DNA of 64,000 nucleotides from FEB-7 sp963698265 (GCA_963698265.1 CAVOQC010000001.1:1145027-1209026), one strand, 5' to 3'. Counted from the stretch's first letter, positions 48,163-57,708 are shown. The notes: a model not told the origin generated them from the sequence alone. Numbers and translations are program-made.

Positions 48163-49946
48163 CCGAAGCCCTCGTCTTCCTCGCCGCCGCCGTCATCCTC
48201 GTGCCGCTCGCCGCGCGCGCAAAGCTGGGCTCCGTGATGGGCTACCTCCTCGCGGGTGCGGCCATCGGGCCCTGGGGCCTGGCGCTCATCAGCGACGTGG
48301 AGACCACCCTGCACCTCGCAGAGCTGGGCGTGGTGTTGATGCTCTTCGTGATCGGCCTGGAACTCGACCCGAAGCGGCTCGTGGCAATGCGCCGCGAGGT
48401 GTTCGGTGGCGGCACGCTCCAGTTCGCCTTGACCGGGGCCGCGCTGGCAGCCGCGCTCCTCGCCCTGGGGCTCGCCTGGCAATCCGCGCTCCTGGCGGGG
48501 CTGGCGCTCGCCCTTTCCTCCACCGCGATCGCTGTGCAGACGATGAACGAGCGCAACGAGTTCGTGACTCCCACGGGGCGCACCGCTTTCGCGATACTGC
48601 TCTTCCAGGACATCGCCGCCATCCCGTTGATCGCGCTGGTGCCGCTGCTCGCCGTGGGGCCGGTCGCTTCGGGCATGCACGGCTGGGAGCGCTTCGGCAT
48701 CGCCTTCGCCGCGGTCGCGGGCGTGATCGTGATCGGGCGCTACCTCACGCGGCCCGCCATGCGGCTGGTCGCGAAGTCGGGCGTCCGGGAGCTCTTCACC
48801 GCCTTCGCGCTCCTCCTGGTGATGGGCATCGCGCAGCTCATGACCGCGGCGGGCATGTCCATGGCGCTGGGCGCCTTCCTTGCCGGCGTGCTGCTCGCGA
48901 GCTCGGAGTACCGCCACGCGCTGGAAACCGACATCGAGCCGTTCAAGGGCCTGCTCCTCGGGCTCTTCTTCATCGCCGTGGGCATGACGATCGATTTCGG
49001 ACTCCTCGCTTCGCGCCCGGCCATGGTGGCGGCACTCGTCGTGGGCCTGCTCTCCATCAAGATCGCGATCCTCTGGGGCGTGGCGGCCCTTCTTGGCGTG
49101 ACGCCCCGCCAGCGCATGCTCTTCGCGTTCCTGCTCTCCCAGGGCGGTGAGTTCGCCTTCGTGGTGTTCACCTCGGCGCGGGAGGCGGGCGTCCTCGCGC
49201 GCGACTGGGAGGCGCTCCTCACCGTGGCGGTGGCGCTCTCGATGGCCGCAACGCCGCTCATCCTCCTCGCCCACGACCGCTGGCTCTGCCGCCGTGCCGA
49301 GAGCGAGCGCGAGGCGGACGCGATCGACGAGGAGGCGCCGGTGATCATCGCGGGCTTCGGGCGCTTCGGCCAGATCGTCGGGCGCATCCTCCTGGCCAAC
49401 GACATGCGCGCGGTGGTGCTCGACCACGACCCCGACCAGATCGAGATGCTGCGCAAGTTCGGCTACAAGGTCTTCTATGGCGACGCGACGCGGCTGGACC
49501 TCCTGCGGGCCGCGGGCGCGGCCAAGGCGAGGCTGCTGGTGAACGCGATCGACGACGTGGACGCGAGCCTGGTGCTCACCGACCGCGTCCGCGCGAACTT
49601 TCCGGGCCTGCCGATCATTGCGCGCGCGCGAAACGTATCCCACTACTACGAGCTGCGCCTGCGCGGCGTGGAGGTGATCGAGCGCGAGACCTTCGAGTCG
49701 GCGCTTCGCGTGGCGCGCTCCGTGCTCGAATCCCTGGGCGTGGAGCCCTATCGCGCCCGGGAAATGGCGGACAGCTTCCGCCGGCAGAACCGGGTTTCGC
49801 TGGAGGCGACGTTTCCCCATTACCAGGACGAGACCCGGTTCCTCAACGCGGTGAAGGCCGGCCGCGAGGAACTCGAGGAGATGTTCGCGAGGGACCGCGA
49901 GCGATTCGAGCGCGAAAGGCGCGGCGACCCCGACAGCTGGCGATGA
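48159..49946 (+). CDS. KefB/KefC-like glutathione-regulated K+ efflux antiporter
   Basis: A 595-residue protein: an N-terminal CPA2 antiporter domain with about 12 membrane spans (LGSVMGYLLAGAAIGPWGL, LGVVLMLFVIGLELDPKRL, LFQDIAAIPLIAL, LLSQGGEFAFVVF), then a cytoplasmic RCK/TrkA-N domain starting IIAGFGRFGQIVGRILL with the Rossmann GxGxxG (about 395). It would release K+ in exchange for H+ when glutathione adducts form, protecting against electrophiles. Start is a GTG overlapping the kefF-like stop. Translationally coupled to its partner; functional assignment by family and neighbour. Confidence 0.92.
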   Translation: MTEALVFLAAAVILVPLAARAKLGSVMGYLLAGAAIGPWGLALISDVETTLHLAELGVVLMLFVIGLELDPKRLVAMRREVFGGGTLQFALTGAALAAALLALGLAWQSALLAGLALALSSTAIAVQTMNERNEFVTPTGRTAFAILLFQDIAAIPLIALVPLLAVGPVASGMHGWERFGIAFAAVAGVIVIGRYLTRPAMRLVAKSGVRELFTAFALLLVMGIAQLMTAAGMSMALGAFLAGVLLASSEYRHALETDIEPFKGLLLGLFFIAVGMTIDFGLLASRPAMVAALVVGLLSIKIAILWGVAALLGVTPRQRMLFAFLLSQGGEFAFVVFTSAREAGVLARDWEALLTVAVALSMAATPLILLAHDRWLCRRAESEREADAIDEEAPVIIAGFGRFGQIVGRILLANDMRAVVLDHDPDQIEMLRKFGYKVFYGDATRLDLLRAAGAAKARLLVNAIDDVDASLVLTDRVRANFPGLPIIARARNVSHYYELRLRGVEVIERETFESALRVARSVLESLGVEPYRAREMADSFRRQNRVSLEATFPHYQDETRFLNAVKAGREELEEMFARDRERFERERRGDPDSWR

Positions 49947-49969
49947 AGGCAAGAGACCAAGGAGCAGCC

Positions 49970-51253
49970 ATGAGAATCAACCGAGATCCCGCCACCCCCG
50001 TGTGGCTCGTGCCCGGAATCCGCACGCCCTTTGCGAGAGTCGATGCGGGGCTGCGCGCCCTCGACGCGGTGGCCCTTTCCGTGCCGGTGGCGAAGGCCAT
50101 GGGCGCGCAGTTGGGCGAGGGCGGCCGGCCCGACCTGCTGGTGTGGGGCACCGTGGCCTCCAACCTGGGCTGGAGCAACATCGCCCGCGAGGTGCTGATC
50201 GACGCGGGGCTCGACCAGTCCACGCCCGCGTTTTCCACGGTGCTCGCGTGTGCCACCAGCATGGTCGGTGCGTTCGAGGCGGCCGGGATGCTGGGTGGTT
50301 CGCACCACCTCGCGCTCGTCGGCGGCGTGGAAAGCATGAGCCGCGTGCAGATCGCGTTGGCGCAAGGGCTTTCCGACTGGATCCGCCGCCTCTCGCAGGC
50401 GAGGAGCGTGGGCGAGCGCATCGACAGGCTCCTGGAAATCCGCTTCGCCGACGTGAAGCTGCACGTGCCGGGCGTGAAGAACCGCGCCACGGGAAAGAGC
50501 ATGGGCGAGCACTGCGAGGAGATGGCCAAGGCGTGGAAGATTCCGCGAGACGCGCAGGACCGGCTCGCCTTCGCCTCCCACGAGCGGGCGGTCAAGGCGA
50601 TGGCAAACGGCTTCTTCGACGACCTCGTGATCGCCGCGGGGGAAGCCTCGCGCGACGGCATCCCGCGCGCCGATTCCACGGTGGAGAAGCTCGCGAAACT
50701 GAAGCCCGCGTTCGACCGCGAGGCGGGGACGATCACCGCCGGCAACGCTTCGCCGCTCACCGATGGAGCGGCGGGCCTGTGGGTCGCGACCGATGCCGGC
50801 GCCGCGCGCCTGCCGCCCGACCGTCCGCGCGTGCGTCTCGTGGACTGGGAGATCGCCGCGGTGGATGTCTTCCACGAAGGGCTTCTCATGGCGCCGGCCT
50901 ACGCGATTCCGCGGCTTCTTGCGCGCAACAACCTGGCGCTCGACGGCATCGACCTTTGGGAGATCCACGAGGCCTTCGCCGCGCAGGTGCTCTGCAACGT
51001 GGCCGCGATCGAGGACGAATCCTTCGTGCGCGAGAAGGCCGGCGTTTCGGCTTCGCTCGGCAAGTTCCCGTGGGATCGGCTCAACCCCAATGGCGGCAGT
51101 GTCGCCATCGGCCATCCTTTTGGCGCCACCGGCGCGCGCATCCTCTCGCAGGCGGTAAAGGAACTCGCGGCGATGGGGCCGGGCAAGCGCGCCGTCGTCT
51201 CGATCTGCGCCGACGGCGGGTTGGGCGCGGTGGCGCTGCTGGAAGCCGCCTGA
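49970..51253 (+). CDS. Thiolase family protein (acetyl-CoA acetyltransferase-like)
   Basis: A 427-residue thiolase. The nucleophile Cys lies in TVLACATSMVGAFEAAGML near 85-105, His is in NGGSVAIGHPFGATGARI near 380, and the second Cys is in SICADGGLGAVALLEA near the C-terminus. The sequence leans to the FadI-like, longer type that carries an insertion domain. AAGGAG about 6 bases before the ATG favours this start over an upstream ATG that overlaps the kefC-like stop. Whether it works in beta-oxidation cannot be told, since no fadJ/hydratase partner is near. Confidence 0.9.
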   Translation: MRINRDPATPVWLVPGIRTPFARVDAGLRALDAVALSVPVAKAMGAQLGEGGRPDLLVWGTVASNLGWSNIAREVLIDAGLDQSTPAFSTVLACATSMVGAFEAAGMLGGSHHLALVGGVESMSRVQIALAQGLSDWIRRLSQARSVGERIDRLLEIRFADVKLHVPGVKNRATGKSMGEHCEEMAKAWKIPRDAQDRLAFASHERAVKAMANGFFDDLVIAAGEASRDGIPRADSTVEKLAKLKPAFDREAGTITAGNASPLTDGAAGLWVATDAGAARLPPDRPRVRLVDWEIAAVDVFHEGLLMAPAYAIPRLLARNNLALDGIDLWEIHEAFAAQVLCNVAAIEDESFVREKAGVSASLGKFPWDRLNPNGGSVAIGHPFGATGARILSQAVKELAAMGPGKRAVVSICADGGLGAVALLEAA

Positions 51254-51290
51254 GCGACGAAGCCGAAGCGACTCGACGCGACTGACGCCG

Positions 51291-54176
51291 ATGGGCAGCC
51301 TGCGCGCCTTGCTGACGACGGACCTCGTGGATAGCACGAGGCTCGCGCAGCGCATCGGCGATGCGCCGATGGCCCGGCTCTGGGCCGCGCACGACCGCGC
51401 CGCCCGCGACCTGCTCGCCGCGTGGCACGGGCGGGAGATCGACAAGACGGACGGGATGCTGCTGCTCTTCGAGGCGGCGGCGGATGCGGTCGGCTATGCG
51501 GTGGCCTACCAGGAAGCCCTGCGCGCCCTCGAGCCGCCGCTGGAGGCGCGGGCCGGCCTGCACGTCGGGCCCGTGACGCTTCGCGAGAACAGCCCCGCCG
51601 ATGTCGCACGGGGCGCGAAGCCCCTCGAGGTCGAAGGCCTCGCGAAGGCGATCGCCTCGCGCGTGATGTCGGTCGCCCGTGGGGGGCAGGTGCTCGTCTC
51701 GGAAGACGCCCGGCGCGCGATCGAGGGAAACCACATCCGCCTGCAGTCCCACGGGCACTGGCGCCTGAAGGGCGTGGACGAACCGATGGAGCTCTTCGAG
51801 GCGGGCGACGAGCGCACGCTCTTCCTTCCGCCGCCCGACGCGGACAAGGCGTATCGCGTCGTCCGCCACGACGGCGCCTGGCTTCCGGCGCGCGAGATCC
51901 GCCACAGCCTGCCCGCCGAGCCCGACACCTTCGTCGGCCGCGCGGAGGCGGTCGCCGACCTGGCACGGCGCTTCCGCTCCGGCGCCCGCCTCGTGTCGGT
52001 GCTGGGGATGGGCGGCACCGGCAAGACGCGCCTGGCGATGCGCTTCGGCCGCAACTGGCTCGGGGAGTTTCCCGGCGGGGTATGGTTCTGCGACCTGGCG
52101 CCGGCGCGAAGCGTGGACGGCATCCTGAACGCGGTGGCGCAGGGGCTCGCCGTCCCGCTGGGCAAGGGCGACCCGCTGGCGCAACTCGGCCGCGCCATCG
52201 CCGGGCGCGGCCCCTGCCTCGTCATCCTCGACAACTTCGAGCAGGTGGCGGGCTTCGCCACCGCGACGCTGGGCCTCTGGCTGAACACCGCCGCGCAAGC
52301 CCGGTTCCTCGTCACGACGCGCGAGGTGCTGGGCATGCCCGGCGAGGAAGTGCTCGCGCTCCCTCCCCTGCCGCCCGCCGATGCCGCGGCACTCTTCCTG
52401 CTGCGGGCCGCGGCGGCCGATTCGGGATTCCAGCCGAAGCCGGACGACGAAGATGCGATCGGCTCGCTCGTGGCGCTCCTCGACGGGCTGCCGCTCGCGA
52501 TCGAGCTTGCCGCGGCGCGGGCGCGCGTGATGCCGCCGCGGATGCTGCTCACGCGCATGGGCGAGCGGTTCAAGCTGCTCGCCGCCCGGGGCCGCCGCCT
52601 CGACCGGCAGGCGACCCTGCGGACCACCTTCGACTGGTCGTGGGACCTGCTGCCGCCGGTCGAGAAGGAAGTGCTCGCGCAGCTTTCCGTGTTCGCCGGC
52701 GGCTTCACCCTCGAGGCCGCCGAGGCGGTGATCGATCTCTCGCGCCACGAGGATTCGCCGTGGATCGTGGATGCGATCCAGGCGCTCGCCGACAAGTCGC
52801 TCCTGCGCCCGCGGGGCGACGGCCGCTTCGACCTGCTCGTGAGCGTCCAGGAATACGCCGCCGAGCACCTGTGGACGGAGGGCCGCTATCCGGGCAGCGG
52901 GCCGAAGGCGCTGGCCGCGGCGCAGAGGAGGCACGCCGGATGGTTCGCCGCGCTCGGCCCGGTGCGCGCCGAGGAGGGCGATTGCGTCGAGCTGGAGAAC
53001 CTGGTGACCGCGTGCCGGTGCGCGATCTCGCTCGGCGAAGGCGGGCTGGCGGCGTTTGCACTCGAGGGTGCCTGGGCGGCCTTGCGCCTGCGCGGGCCCT
53101 TCGAGACCGGCGTCGAGCTTGCCGAAGCAGTGTGCGCGATGCCGGCCCTCGACGACCGTGCGCGCGCGCGCGCGCTGCCGGCGCTCGCCCACGCGCGGCA
53201 GTCCTGCGGGCGCCCGGGGCAGGCCAATGCCCTGTGCGAGAAGGCGCTGGCGAGCGCGCGCGCGGCGGGCGACCGGCGCGGCGAGATCGTGGCGACCCTG
53301 CGGGTCGGCTCGCTCGAAGCCGACAAAGGCCGCCTCGGCGAGGCGCGCGCGCGTTTCGCCGAAGCCATCCGCATGGCCCGCGAGACGGGCGATGCGAGGC
53401 TCGAATGCACGGCGAACAACGAGCTGGGGACAGTGGAATACAGCGAGGGGCGCATGAACGAGGCGCTGGCCCATTACGAGCGTGCGGAGGCGCTGGCGCG
53501 CGAGGCGGGCGACCGGCGCATGCAGGGCATCATCGTCGGCAACCTCGGCAACCTCCAGGCCGACCTCGGGCACTCGGAGGATGCCCGCTCCCGGCACGAG
53601 GAGGCGCTCGCGATCGCGCGCGAGACGGGCCATCGCCAGCTCGAGGGAAACACGCTCTGCAACCTGGGCATGCTGCACACGCTGCAGGGCCGCCTCCCCG
53701 AAGCGGAGTCCGCCTCGGCTGCCGCCCTGGTCCTTGCCCGGGCGCTCGGCCACGTTCGGCTGGAGTGCATCGTCCTTTGCAACCTCGGGATCGTGCTGGA
53801 GGCGCTGGCGCGGCCGGAGGAAGCGAGGGCCCGGTTCGAGGCGGCGCTCGCCATCGCCCGGACGCTGGGCGACTCACGCTCGGAAGGGCAGATCCTCGGA
53901 TACTTCGGGCTGCTGCACGCCCGCCAGGGCCGGCGGGAGGAGGCGCGGCAGTGCCTCGCGTCCGGCGAGGCGCTCCTGCGTGGCGCGTCGGATCCCGTGA
54001 GCCTCGGCGTGCTGCTTGCGAGCCGAGCGGAGGCCGAACACCTCGCGGGCGATGCCGCGGCGGCCACGGCATCCCTCGAGGCCGCCGCGAAGCTCGCGGA
54101 AGAAGTCGGCGCGGGGCCGTCCTCGGAGATCGGCATCGCGATCGCGCGGGTGCGCTCGCTGCGCGGGACGCGCTGA
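51291..54176 (+). CDS. Cyclase-domain STAND ATPase with TPR repeats
   Basis: A 961-residue multidomain signalling protein. Residues 1-170 form a class III nucleotide-cyclase homology domain (TTDLVDST near 9 with Asp11; DKTDGMLLLFE with Asp54; GLHVGPV near 89; GGQVLVSEDARR near 131). A STAND/AAA-type NTPase follows: P-loop GMGGTGKT (239-246), Walker B LVILDNFEQ, then a winged-helix-like segment. From about 600 to 930 it carries repeated TPR-like helices (Ala/Glu/Arg-rich, recurring NLGxLxxxxG). A degenerate cyclase site lacks the usual GD pair, so it may bind rather than make a cyclic nucleotide. Orphan; no regulated partner adjacent. Confidence 0.85.
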   Translation: MGSLRALLTTDLVDSTRLAQRIGDAPMARLWAAHDRAARDLLAAWHGREIDKTDGMLLLFEAAADAVGYAVAYQEALRALEPPLEARAGLHVGPVTLRENSPADVARGAKPLEVEGLAKAIASRVMSVARGGQVLVSEDARRAIEGNHIRLQSHGHWRLKGVDEPMELFEAGDERTLFLPPPDADKAYRVVRHDGAWLPAREIRHSLPAEPDTFVGRAEAVADLARRFRSGARLVSVLGMGGTGKTRLAMRFGRNWLGEFPGGVWFCDLAPARSVDGILNAVAQGLAVPLGKGDPLAQLGRAIAGRGPCLVILDNFEQVAGFATATLGLWLNTAAQARFLVTTREVLGMPGEEVLALPPLPPADAAALFLLRAAAADSGFQPKPDDEDAIGSLVALLDGLPLAIELAAARARVMPPRMLLTRMGERFKLLAARGRRLDRQATLRTTFDWSWDLLPPVEKEVLAQLSVFAGGFTLEAAEAVIDLSRHEDSPWIVDAIQALADKSLLRPRGDGRFDLLVSVQEYAAEHLWTEGRYPGSGPKALAAAQRRHAGWFAALGPVRAEEGDCVELENLVTACRCAISLGEGGLAAFALEGAWAALRLRGPFETGVELAEAVCAMPALDDRARARALPALAHARQSCGRPGQANALCEKALASARAAGDRRGEIVATLRVGSLEADKGRLGEARARFAEAIRMARETGDARLECTANNELGTVEYSEGRMNEALAHYERAEALAREAGDRRMQGIIVGNLGNLQADLGHSEDARSRHEEALAIARETGHRQLEGNTLCNLGMLHTLQGRLPEAESASAAALVLARALGHVRLECIVLCNLGIVLEALARPEEARARFEAALAIARTLGDSRSEGQILGYFGLLHARQGRREEARQCLASGEALLRGASDPVSLGVLLASRAEAEHLAGDAAAATASLEAAAKLAEEVGAGPSSEIGIAIARVRSLRGTR

Positions 54177-54206
54177 GGCCGCGGCGTCCGGGACGGACGC
54201 CCCGGG

Positions 54207-54680
54207 TCAATGGTTGCTGATGAACGGGTCGTAGGGCTCGCAGGCCTTGCCGTCGGACTTCCTCGTCACGCGGACCACGTACTTGATGTCGATCCGCTTG
54301 TCGGAGTGGTCGTCGTGGACGATGAACTTCTTCCCGTTGCCGGTGGCGCCTGGGTTGTTCTTGAAGCCCTTGCCGTCGACCACGATGCCGTTTTCCGGGA
54401 ACTCGTAGCCCTCCGTCACGATCGTCCACTCGATGTTGTTGGGCGCGCGAACGGGGATCGGGTCCGGCGTGACGGGCAGCGCCCCCTTCTCGCAGGACAG
54501 GACCGTGACCTTGGCCTTGCAAACGCCGTCGTTGCACGGGCCACGGCCGGCGGCGCCGTAGTGGTCGGCGTGGTGGTCGACGTGGATGGCGCATCCCGGC
54601 AGGAGGGCCAGCAGGCCGAGGCCGCAGGCGGCGAGGAGGAGGCGAGGGAGGGAAGGCTTGCCCGTGGAGTGATCGCTCAT
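54207..54680 (-). CDS. Putative lipoprotein
   Basis: About 157 residues from MSDHSTGKPSLPR, whose hydrophobic segment ends in LALLPGC, a lipobox with the lipid-attached Cys at about 30. An HVDHHADHYG cluster follows, possibly metal-binding. The mature domain has three further cysteines and no known family. It faces the cyclase-STAND gene tail-to-tail with a 30-base gap. Function unknown; the His-rich start of the mature part is the notable feature. Confidence 0.6.
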   Translation of the reverse strand: MSDHSTGKPSLPRLLLAACGLGLLALLPGCAIHVDHHADHYGAAGRGPCNDGVCKAKVTVLSCEKGALPVTPDPIPVRAPNNIEWTIVTEGYEFPENGIVVDGKGFKNNPGATGNGKKFIVHDDHSDKRIDIKYVVRVTRKSDGKACEPYDPFISNH

Positions 54681-54776
54681 TTTCTTCGTTCCCCTGGCTT
54701 GGCGTGGACGCGGGTCCGGCACGCCTCGGCGGCGTCGGCGACCCGCGGCTGACGGTATCCCGCCGCGCCACCAGCG

Positions 54777-56195
54777 TCAACCGACGCCCTTGGTGTGGCG
54801 GAAGAGGTTGTCCGGGTCGAATCGCCGCTTGAGCGCCGCGAGCTTGCCGAGCGCCTGCCGGCCGTAAGCGGCCTCGACCCGGTCCTGGCCCTCCTCCTCG
54901 GTCAGGAAGTTGAGGTACGTGCCGCCCGTCGAGCAGGGCCGCGTCGCCTCGAAGCATTCCCTCGCCCAGCGCAGGTTCGCCTCGTCGGCGTCGGGCTTCT
55001 CCCAGGACGCGGCGATGTTCAGCACGTAGGCCGCATCGCGGTTGCCGGCCGGCGAATGGTCCGCCGGCAGCTCGCCCAGGGCGCCCTCGATCTGGAACAT
55101 GAGGATCGCGGAATGCGGCGATGCGAAGCGGCCGGCGTGGTCGACCGCGAGGTCGATCAACTCGCGGTTGATGCCCGCGAGGTAGTGCGACTTCCAGTAG
55201 TAGCGCCGGCCCTTCGGCTGCGTGGCGTCGAGAAGGGCCTGCATCTGCGCGTAGGGTCGGCGGGTCACGATGTCGGCGACCGGCTTGCCGAGGGCGCGCA
55301 GGGGGGCGAGCAGCGCCTCGCCCTCCTCGACCTTGCCCGTGTGGCAGACGAACAACGCCACGATCGGCTGGCCGTGCACCTCCTTGGGCAGCCAGGGCGC
55401 CGGCGGGGCGATGCGCAGAACGGCCACGCTGGTCAGCTCGCGCGGCGCCTTGGCGCTGAAGTCGCGGTAGGCCTCGAGGACGCGCTTGGCGTCCTCGCCG
55501 CGCCAGGCGATCGCGCCGCCCAGGATCTCGGGCCCGACGGGAAAGAGCCGGTACTCGAAGGAGGTGACGATCCCGAAGTTGCCGCTTCCGCCGCGCAACG
55601 CCCAGAACAGCTCCGGGTTCTCCTTCTCGGATGCGCGCAGGACTTTCGCGTCGGCGGTCACCACTTCCATCGACACGAGCGTGTCGCAGGTCCAGCCGTG
55701 GCGCCGCGTGAGGTAGCCGAATCCGCCGCCGACGGTGAGGCCGGCGATGCCCGTGGCCGACACGAAGCCGAGCACGGCCGCCAGTCCGTGCAGCTGGGTC
55801 TCCCGGTCGACGTCGCCCAGCGTGCAGCCGGCCTGCGCCCGCGCCGTGCGCTGCGCGGGGTCGACCCACACGCCCCGCAGCGCCGACATGTCGATCATGA
55901 TCCCGCCCTCGCAGACGGCGAGCCCCGCGATGTTGTGACCCCCGCCCCGCACGGAGGAGAGCACCTTGTGCTCGCGCGCGAACCGGACGGCCTGCACGAC
56001 GTCCGCCGTCCCGGTGCAGCGGGCGATGAGGCCCGGGCGCCGGTCGATCATCGCGTTCCAGATCCTGCGCGTTTCGTCATAGGCAGCGTCCTCGGGCGTC
56101 AGCACGACGCCCTTGAATCCCGCCCGGAATGCGTGCATCGCCTCGGTGGGGACGTTCACCTTCCCGCCATCCAGACCCGTGAGTGTCGTGTGCAT
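54777..56195 (-). CDS. FAD-linked oxidoreductase (BBE family)
   Basis: A 472-residue flavoprotein of the berberine-bridge-enzyme-like/PCMH type. FAD-binding motifs: VRGGGHNIAGLAVCEGG near 90 (His is the usual covalent FAD link), GCTLGDVDRET near 132, and GIAGLTVGGGFGYLTRRHG near 157. It ends with the BBE C-terminal segment LNFLTEEEGQDRVEAAYG and RFDPDNLFRHTKG. AGGAGAG about 6 bases ahead of the ATG fixes the start. The reaction is an oxygen-linked oxidation of an alcohol, sugar or alkaloid-like compound; substrate unknown. Divergent from an HxlR regulator. Confidence 0.93.
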   Translation of the reverse strand: MHTTLTGLDGGKVNVPTEAMHAFRAGFKGVVLTPEDAAYDETRRIWNAMIDRRPGLIARCTGTADVVQAVRFAREHKVLSSVRGGGHNIAGLAVCEGGIMIDMSALRGVWVDPAQRTARAQAGCTLGDVDRETQLHGLAAVLGFVSATGIAGLTVGGGFGYLTRRHGWTCDTLVSMEVVTADAKVLRASEKENPELFWALRGGSGNFGIVTSFEYRLFPVGPEILGGAIAWRGEDAKRVLEAYRDFSAKAPRELTSVAVLRIAPPAPWLPKEVHGQPIVALFVCHTGKVEEGEALLAPLRALGKPVADIVTRRPYAQMQALLDATQPKGRRYYWKSHYLAGINRELIDLAVDHAGRFASPHSAILMFQIEGALGELPADHSPAGNRDAAYVLNIAASWEKPDADEANLRWARECFEATRPCSTGGTYLNFLTEEEGQDRVEAAYGRQALGKLAALKRRFDPDNLFRHTKGVG

Positions 56196-56267
56196 TGCCG
56201 CTCTCCTGTGTTGGCCGTCCAAGGGGTCGATTCCCCGCAGGCGCAGAGTGCTCGTGACGAATGGAGC

Positions 56268-56277
56268 GGACCAGTCC
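56268..56277. promoter_or_regulatory. Palindrome GGACCAGTCC between divergent genes
   Basis: A 4-base inverted repeat with a 2-base spacer, in the 113-base region between the BBE oxidoreductase and the HxlR gene. HxlR-type regulators bind short palindromes in such divergent regions, so this is a candidate operator, weak on its own. Confidence 0.3.
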
Positions 56278-56308
56278 AGAATCTGAAGCCTTTCGAGGGG
56301 GAGGGGCG

Positions 56309-57022
56309 ATGAACAAGGGATACGGGCAGTTCTGCACCGTCGCGCGCGGTGCGGAGGTGCTGTGCGAGCGCTGGACGCCGCTGATCGTGCGGGAGCTGCT
56401 GTGCGGGAGCAGGCGCTTCAACGACCTGCACCGGGGCGTGCCGCGAATCTCCACGAGCCTCCTCGCGAAGCGGCTGCGCGACCTGGAGGAGTACGGCGTC
56501 GTGACACGCAGCCGCGCCGGGAAGGTGTGGGATTACGGCCTGACGGAAGCGGGCGAGGAGCTTCGCCCGATCGTCATGGGGCTCGGCCACTGGGGCGCGC
56601 GGTGGATCGGCAGCCGCCTGCGCAACGACGAACTGGACGCGAGCCTGCTGATGTGGGACGTGCGCCGCTTCGCGCGGATCGAGGCGTTTCCGCCGCGGCC
56701 GGTGGTCATCCAGTTCCGCTTTCGCGACGCGCGTCGTGGCGAGGGGCGATGGTGGCTCGTGGTCGAGCATGGCGAGGCGGACCTGTGCCGCGACGACCCG
56801 GGACGCGAGCCGACGCTGGTCGTCGACACCACCGTGCGCGCGCTGACGGAGGTGTGGGGAGGCGACCGCACGCCCGAGGAGGTGCAGAAGTCGCGGGAGC
56901 TGCGCGTGGACGGGATGGACAGCGACGTCCGGTCCCTCTGGCACTGGCTCGGGACGAGCGCGTTCGCCTCCACGCGGCTCGCACGGCGATCCTCGCACCC
57001 CGCGAGCCCGCGTTCTCCCTGA
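56309..57022 (+). CDS. HxlR family transcriptional regulator
   Basis: A 237-residue regulator. N-terminal HxlR winged helix (about 8-95): AEVLCERWTPLIVRELLCGSRRF, STSLLAKRLRDLEEYGVV and WDYGLTEAGEELRPI (motifs given separately). The C-terminal region of about 120 residues is an SCP2-like ligand-binding extension seen in some longer HxlR proteins. The chosen ATG has a G-rich ribosome site 6-12 bases before; an earlier in-frame ATG is less well placed. It most likely regulates the divergent BBE oxidoreductase. Confidence 0.92.
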   Translation: MNKGYGQFCTVARGAEVLCERWTPLIVRELLCGSRRFNDLHRGVPRISTSLLAKRLRDLEEYGVVTRSRAGKVWDYGLTEAGEELRPIVMGLGHWGARWIGSRLRNDELDASLLMWDVRRFARIEAFPPRPVVIQFRFRDARRGEGRWWLVVEHGEADLCRDDPGREPTLVVDTTVRALTEVWGGDRTPEEVQKSRELRVDGMDSDVRSLWHWLGTSAFASTRLARRSSHPASPRSP

Positions 57023-57060
57023 CCCGACTGCGGGCCGTGGGCGCAGGTGCGCTGGGAGTC

Positions 57061-57708
57061 CTAGCCGGCGGCGACCTGGCGCAGCGCCTGCTCGAAGGCT
57101 TCCGGCGGCTGCCCGCCCTGGATCACGTAGCGGTCGTTCACGATGACGGTGGGCACGGCGCTCACGCCGCGCTCGTGCCAGAAGCGCTGGCGGCTGCGCA
57201 CCTCGGCGGTGAATTCGTCGCTCTCGGCAATCGCCCGCGCGCGCGCCGGATCCAGCCCGGCCTCCGCGGCCATCTCGGCCAGCACTTCCGGCGCCGCGGG
57301 GTTTCGCCCCTCGCCGTGGTAGGCGCGAAGCAATGCGCGCTTGAGTTCATGGCCGCGACCCTCGAGCCCCGCCCAGTGCAGCACCCGGTGGGCGGCGAAG
57401 GTGTTCCATACGTGCTTGCGCTCACCGAAGGCGAAGCCCACGGCGGCCCCGCGCTCGACGATGCGCGCGCGGTTCTGCGCCACCTGTTCCGGCGTAATGC
57501 CGTACTTGGCCGCGAGGTAGGGCACCGTCTCGGTTCCCTCGGGACCCATGTCGGGGTTCAGCTCGAAGGGCTCGAAGTGCAGCTTCACGGGTATCTCATC
57601 CTCCACCCGCGCGAGGGCTTTTTCGAGGGAGGCGAGGCCGATCGCGCACCAGGGGCATGCGACGTCGGAGACGAAGGCTAAGTCGAGGGGGGCTTTGTCC
57701 ATGGGCAA
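57061..57708 (-). CDS. DsbA-family oxidoreductase (FrnE-like)
   Basis: A 215-residue thioredoxin-fold protein with active-site CPWC (Cys18, Cys21) and a large helical insertion. FVSDVACPWCAIGLASLEKAL, PFELNPDM near 48 and GVSAVPTVIVNDRYVIQGGQPPE near 180 (cis-Pro loop) match FrnE/YwbO-type cytoplasmic oxidoreductases. No signal peptide, so the disulfide chemistry is cytoplasmic. Its first codons are 75 bases from the thrH gene on the other strand. Physiological substrates are not known for most members. Confidence 0.93.
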   Translation of the reverse strand: MPMDKAPLDLAFVSDVACPWCAIGLASLEKALARVEDEIPVKLHFEPFELNPDMGPEGTETVPYLAAKYGITPEQVAQNRARIVERGAAVGFAFGERKHVWNTFAAHRVLHWAGLEGRGHELKRALLRAYHGEGRNPAAPEVLAEMAAEAGLDPARARAIAESDEFTAEVRSRQRFWHERGVSAVPTVIVNDRYVIQGGQPPEAFEQALRQVAAG

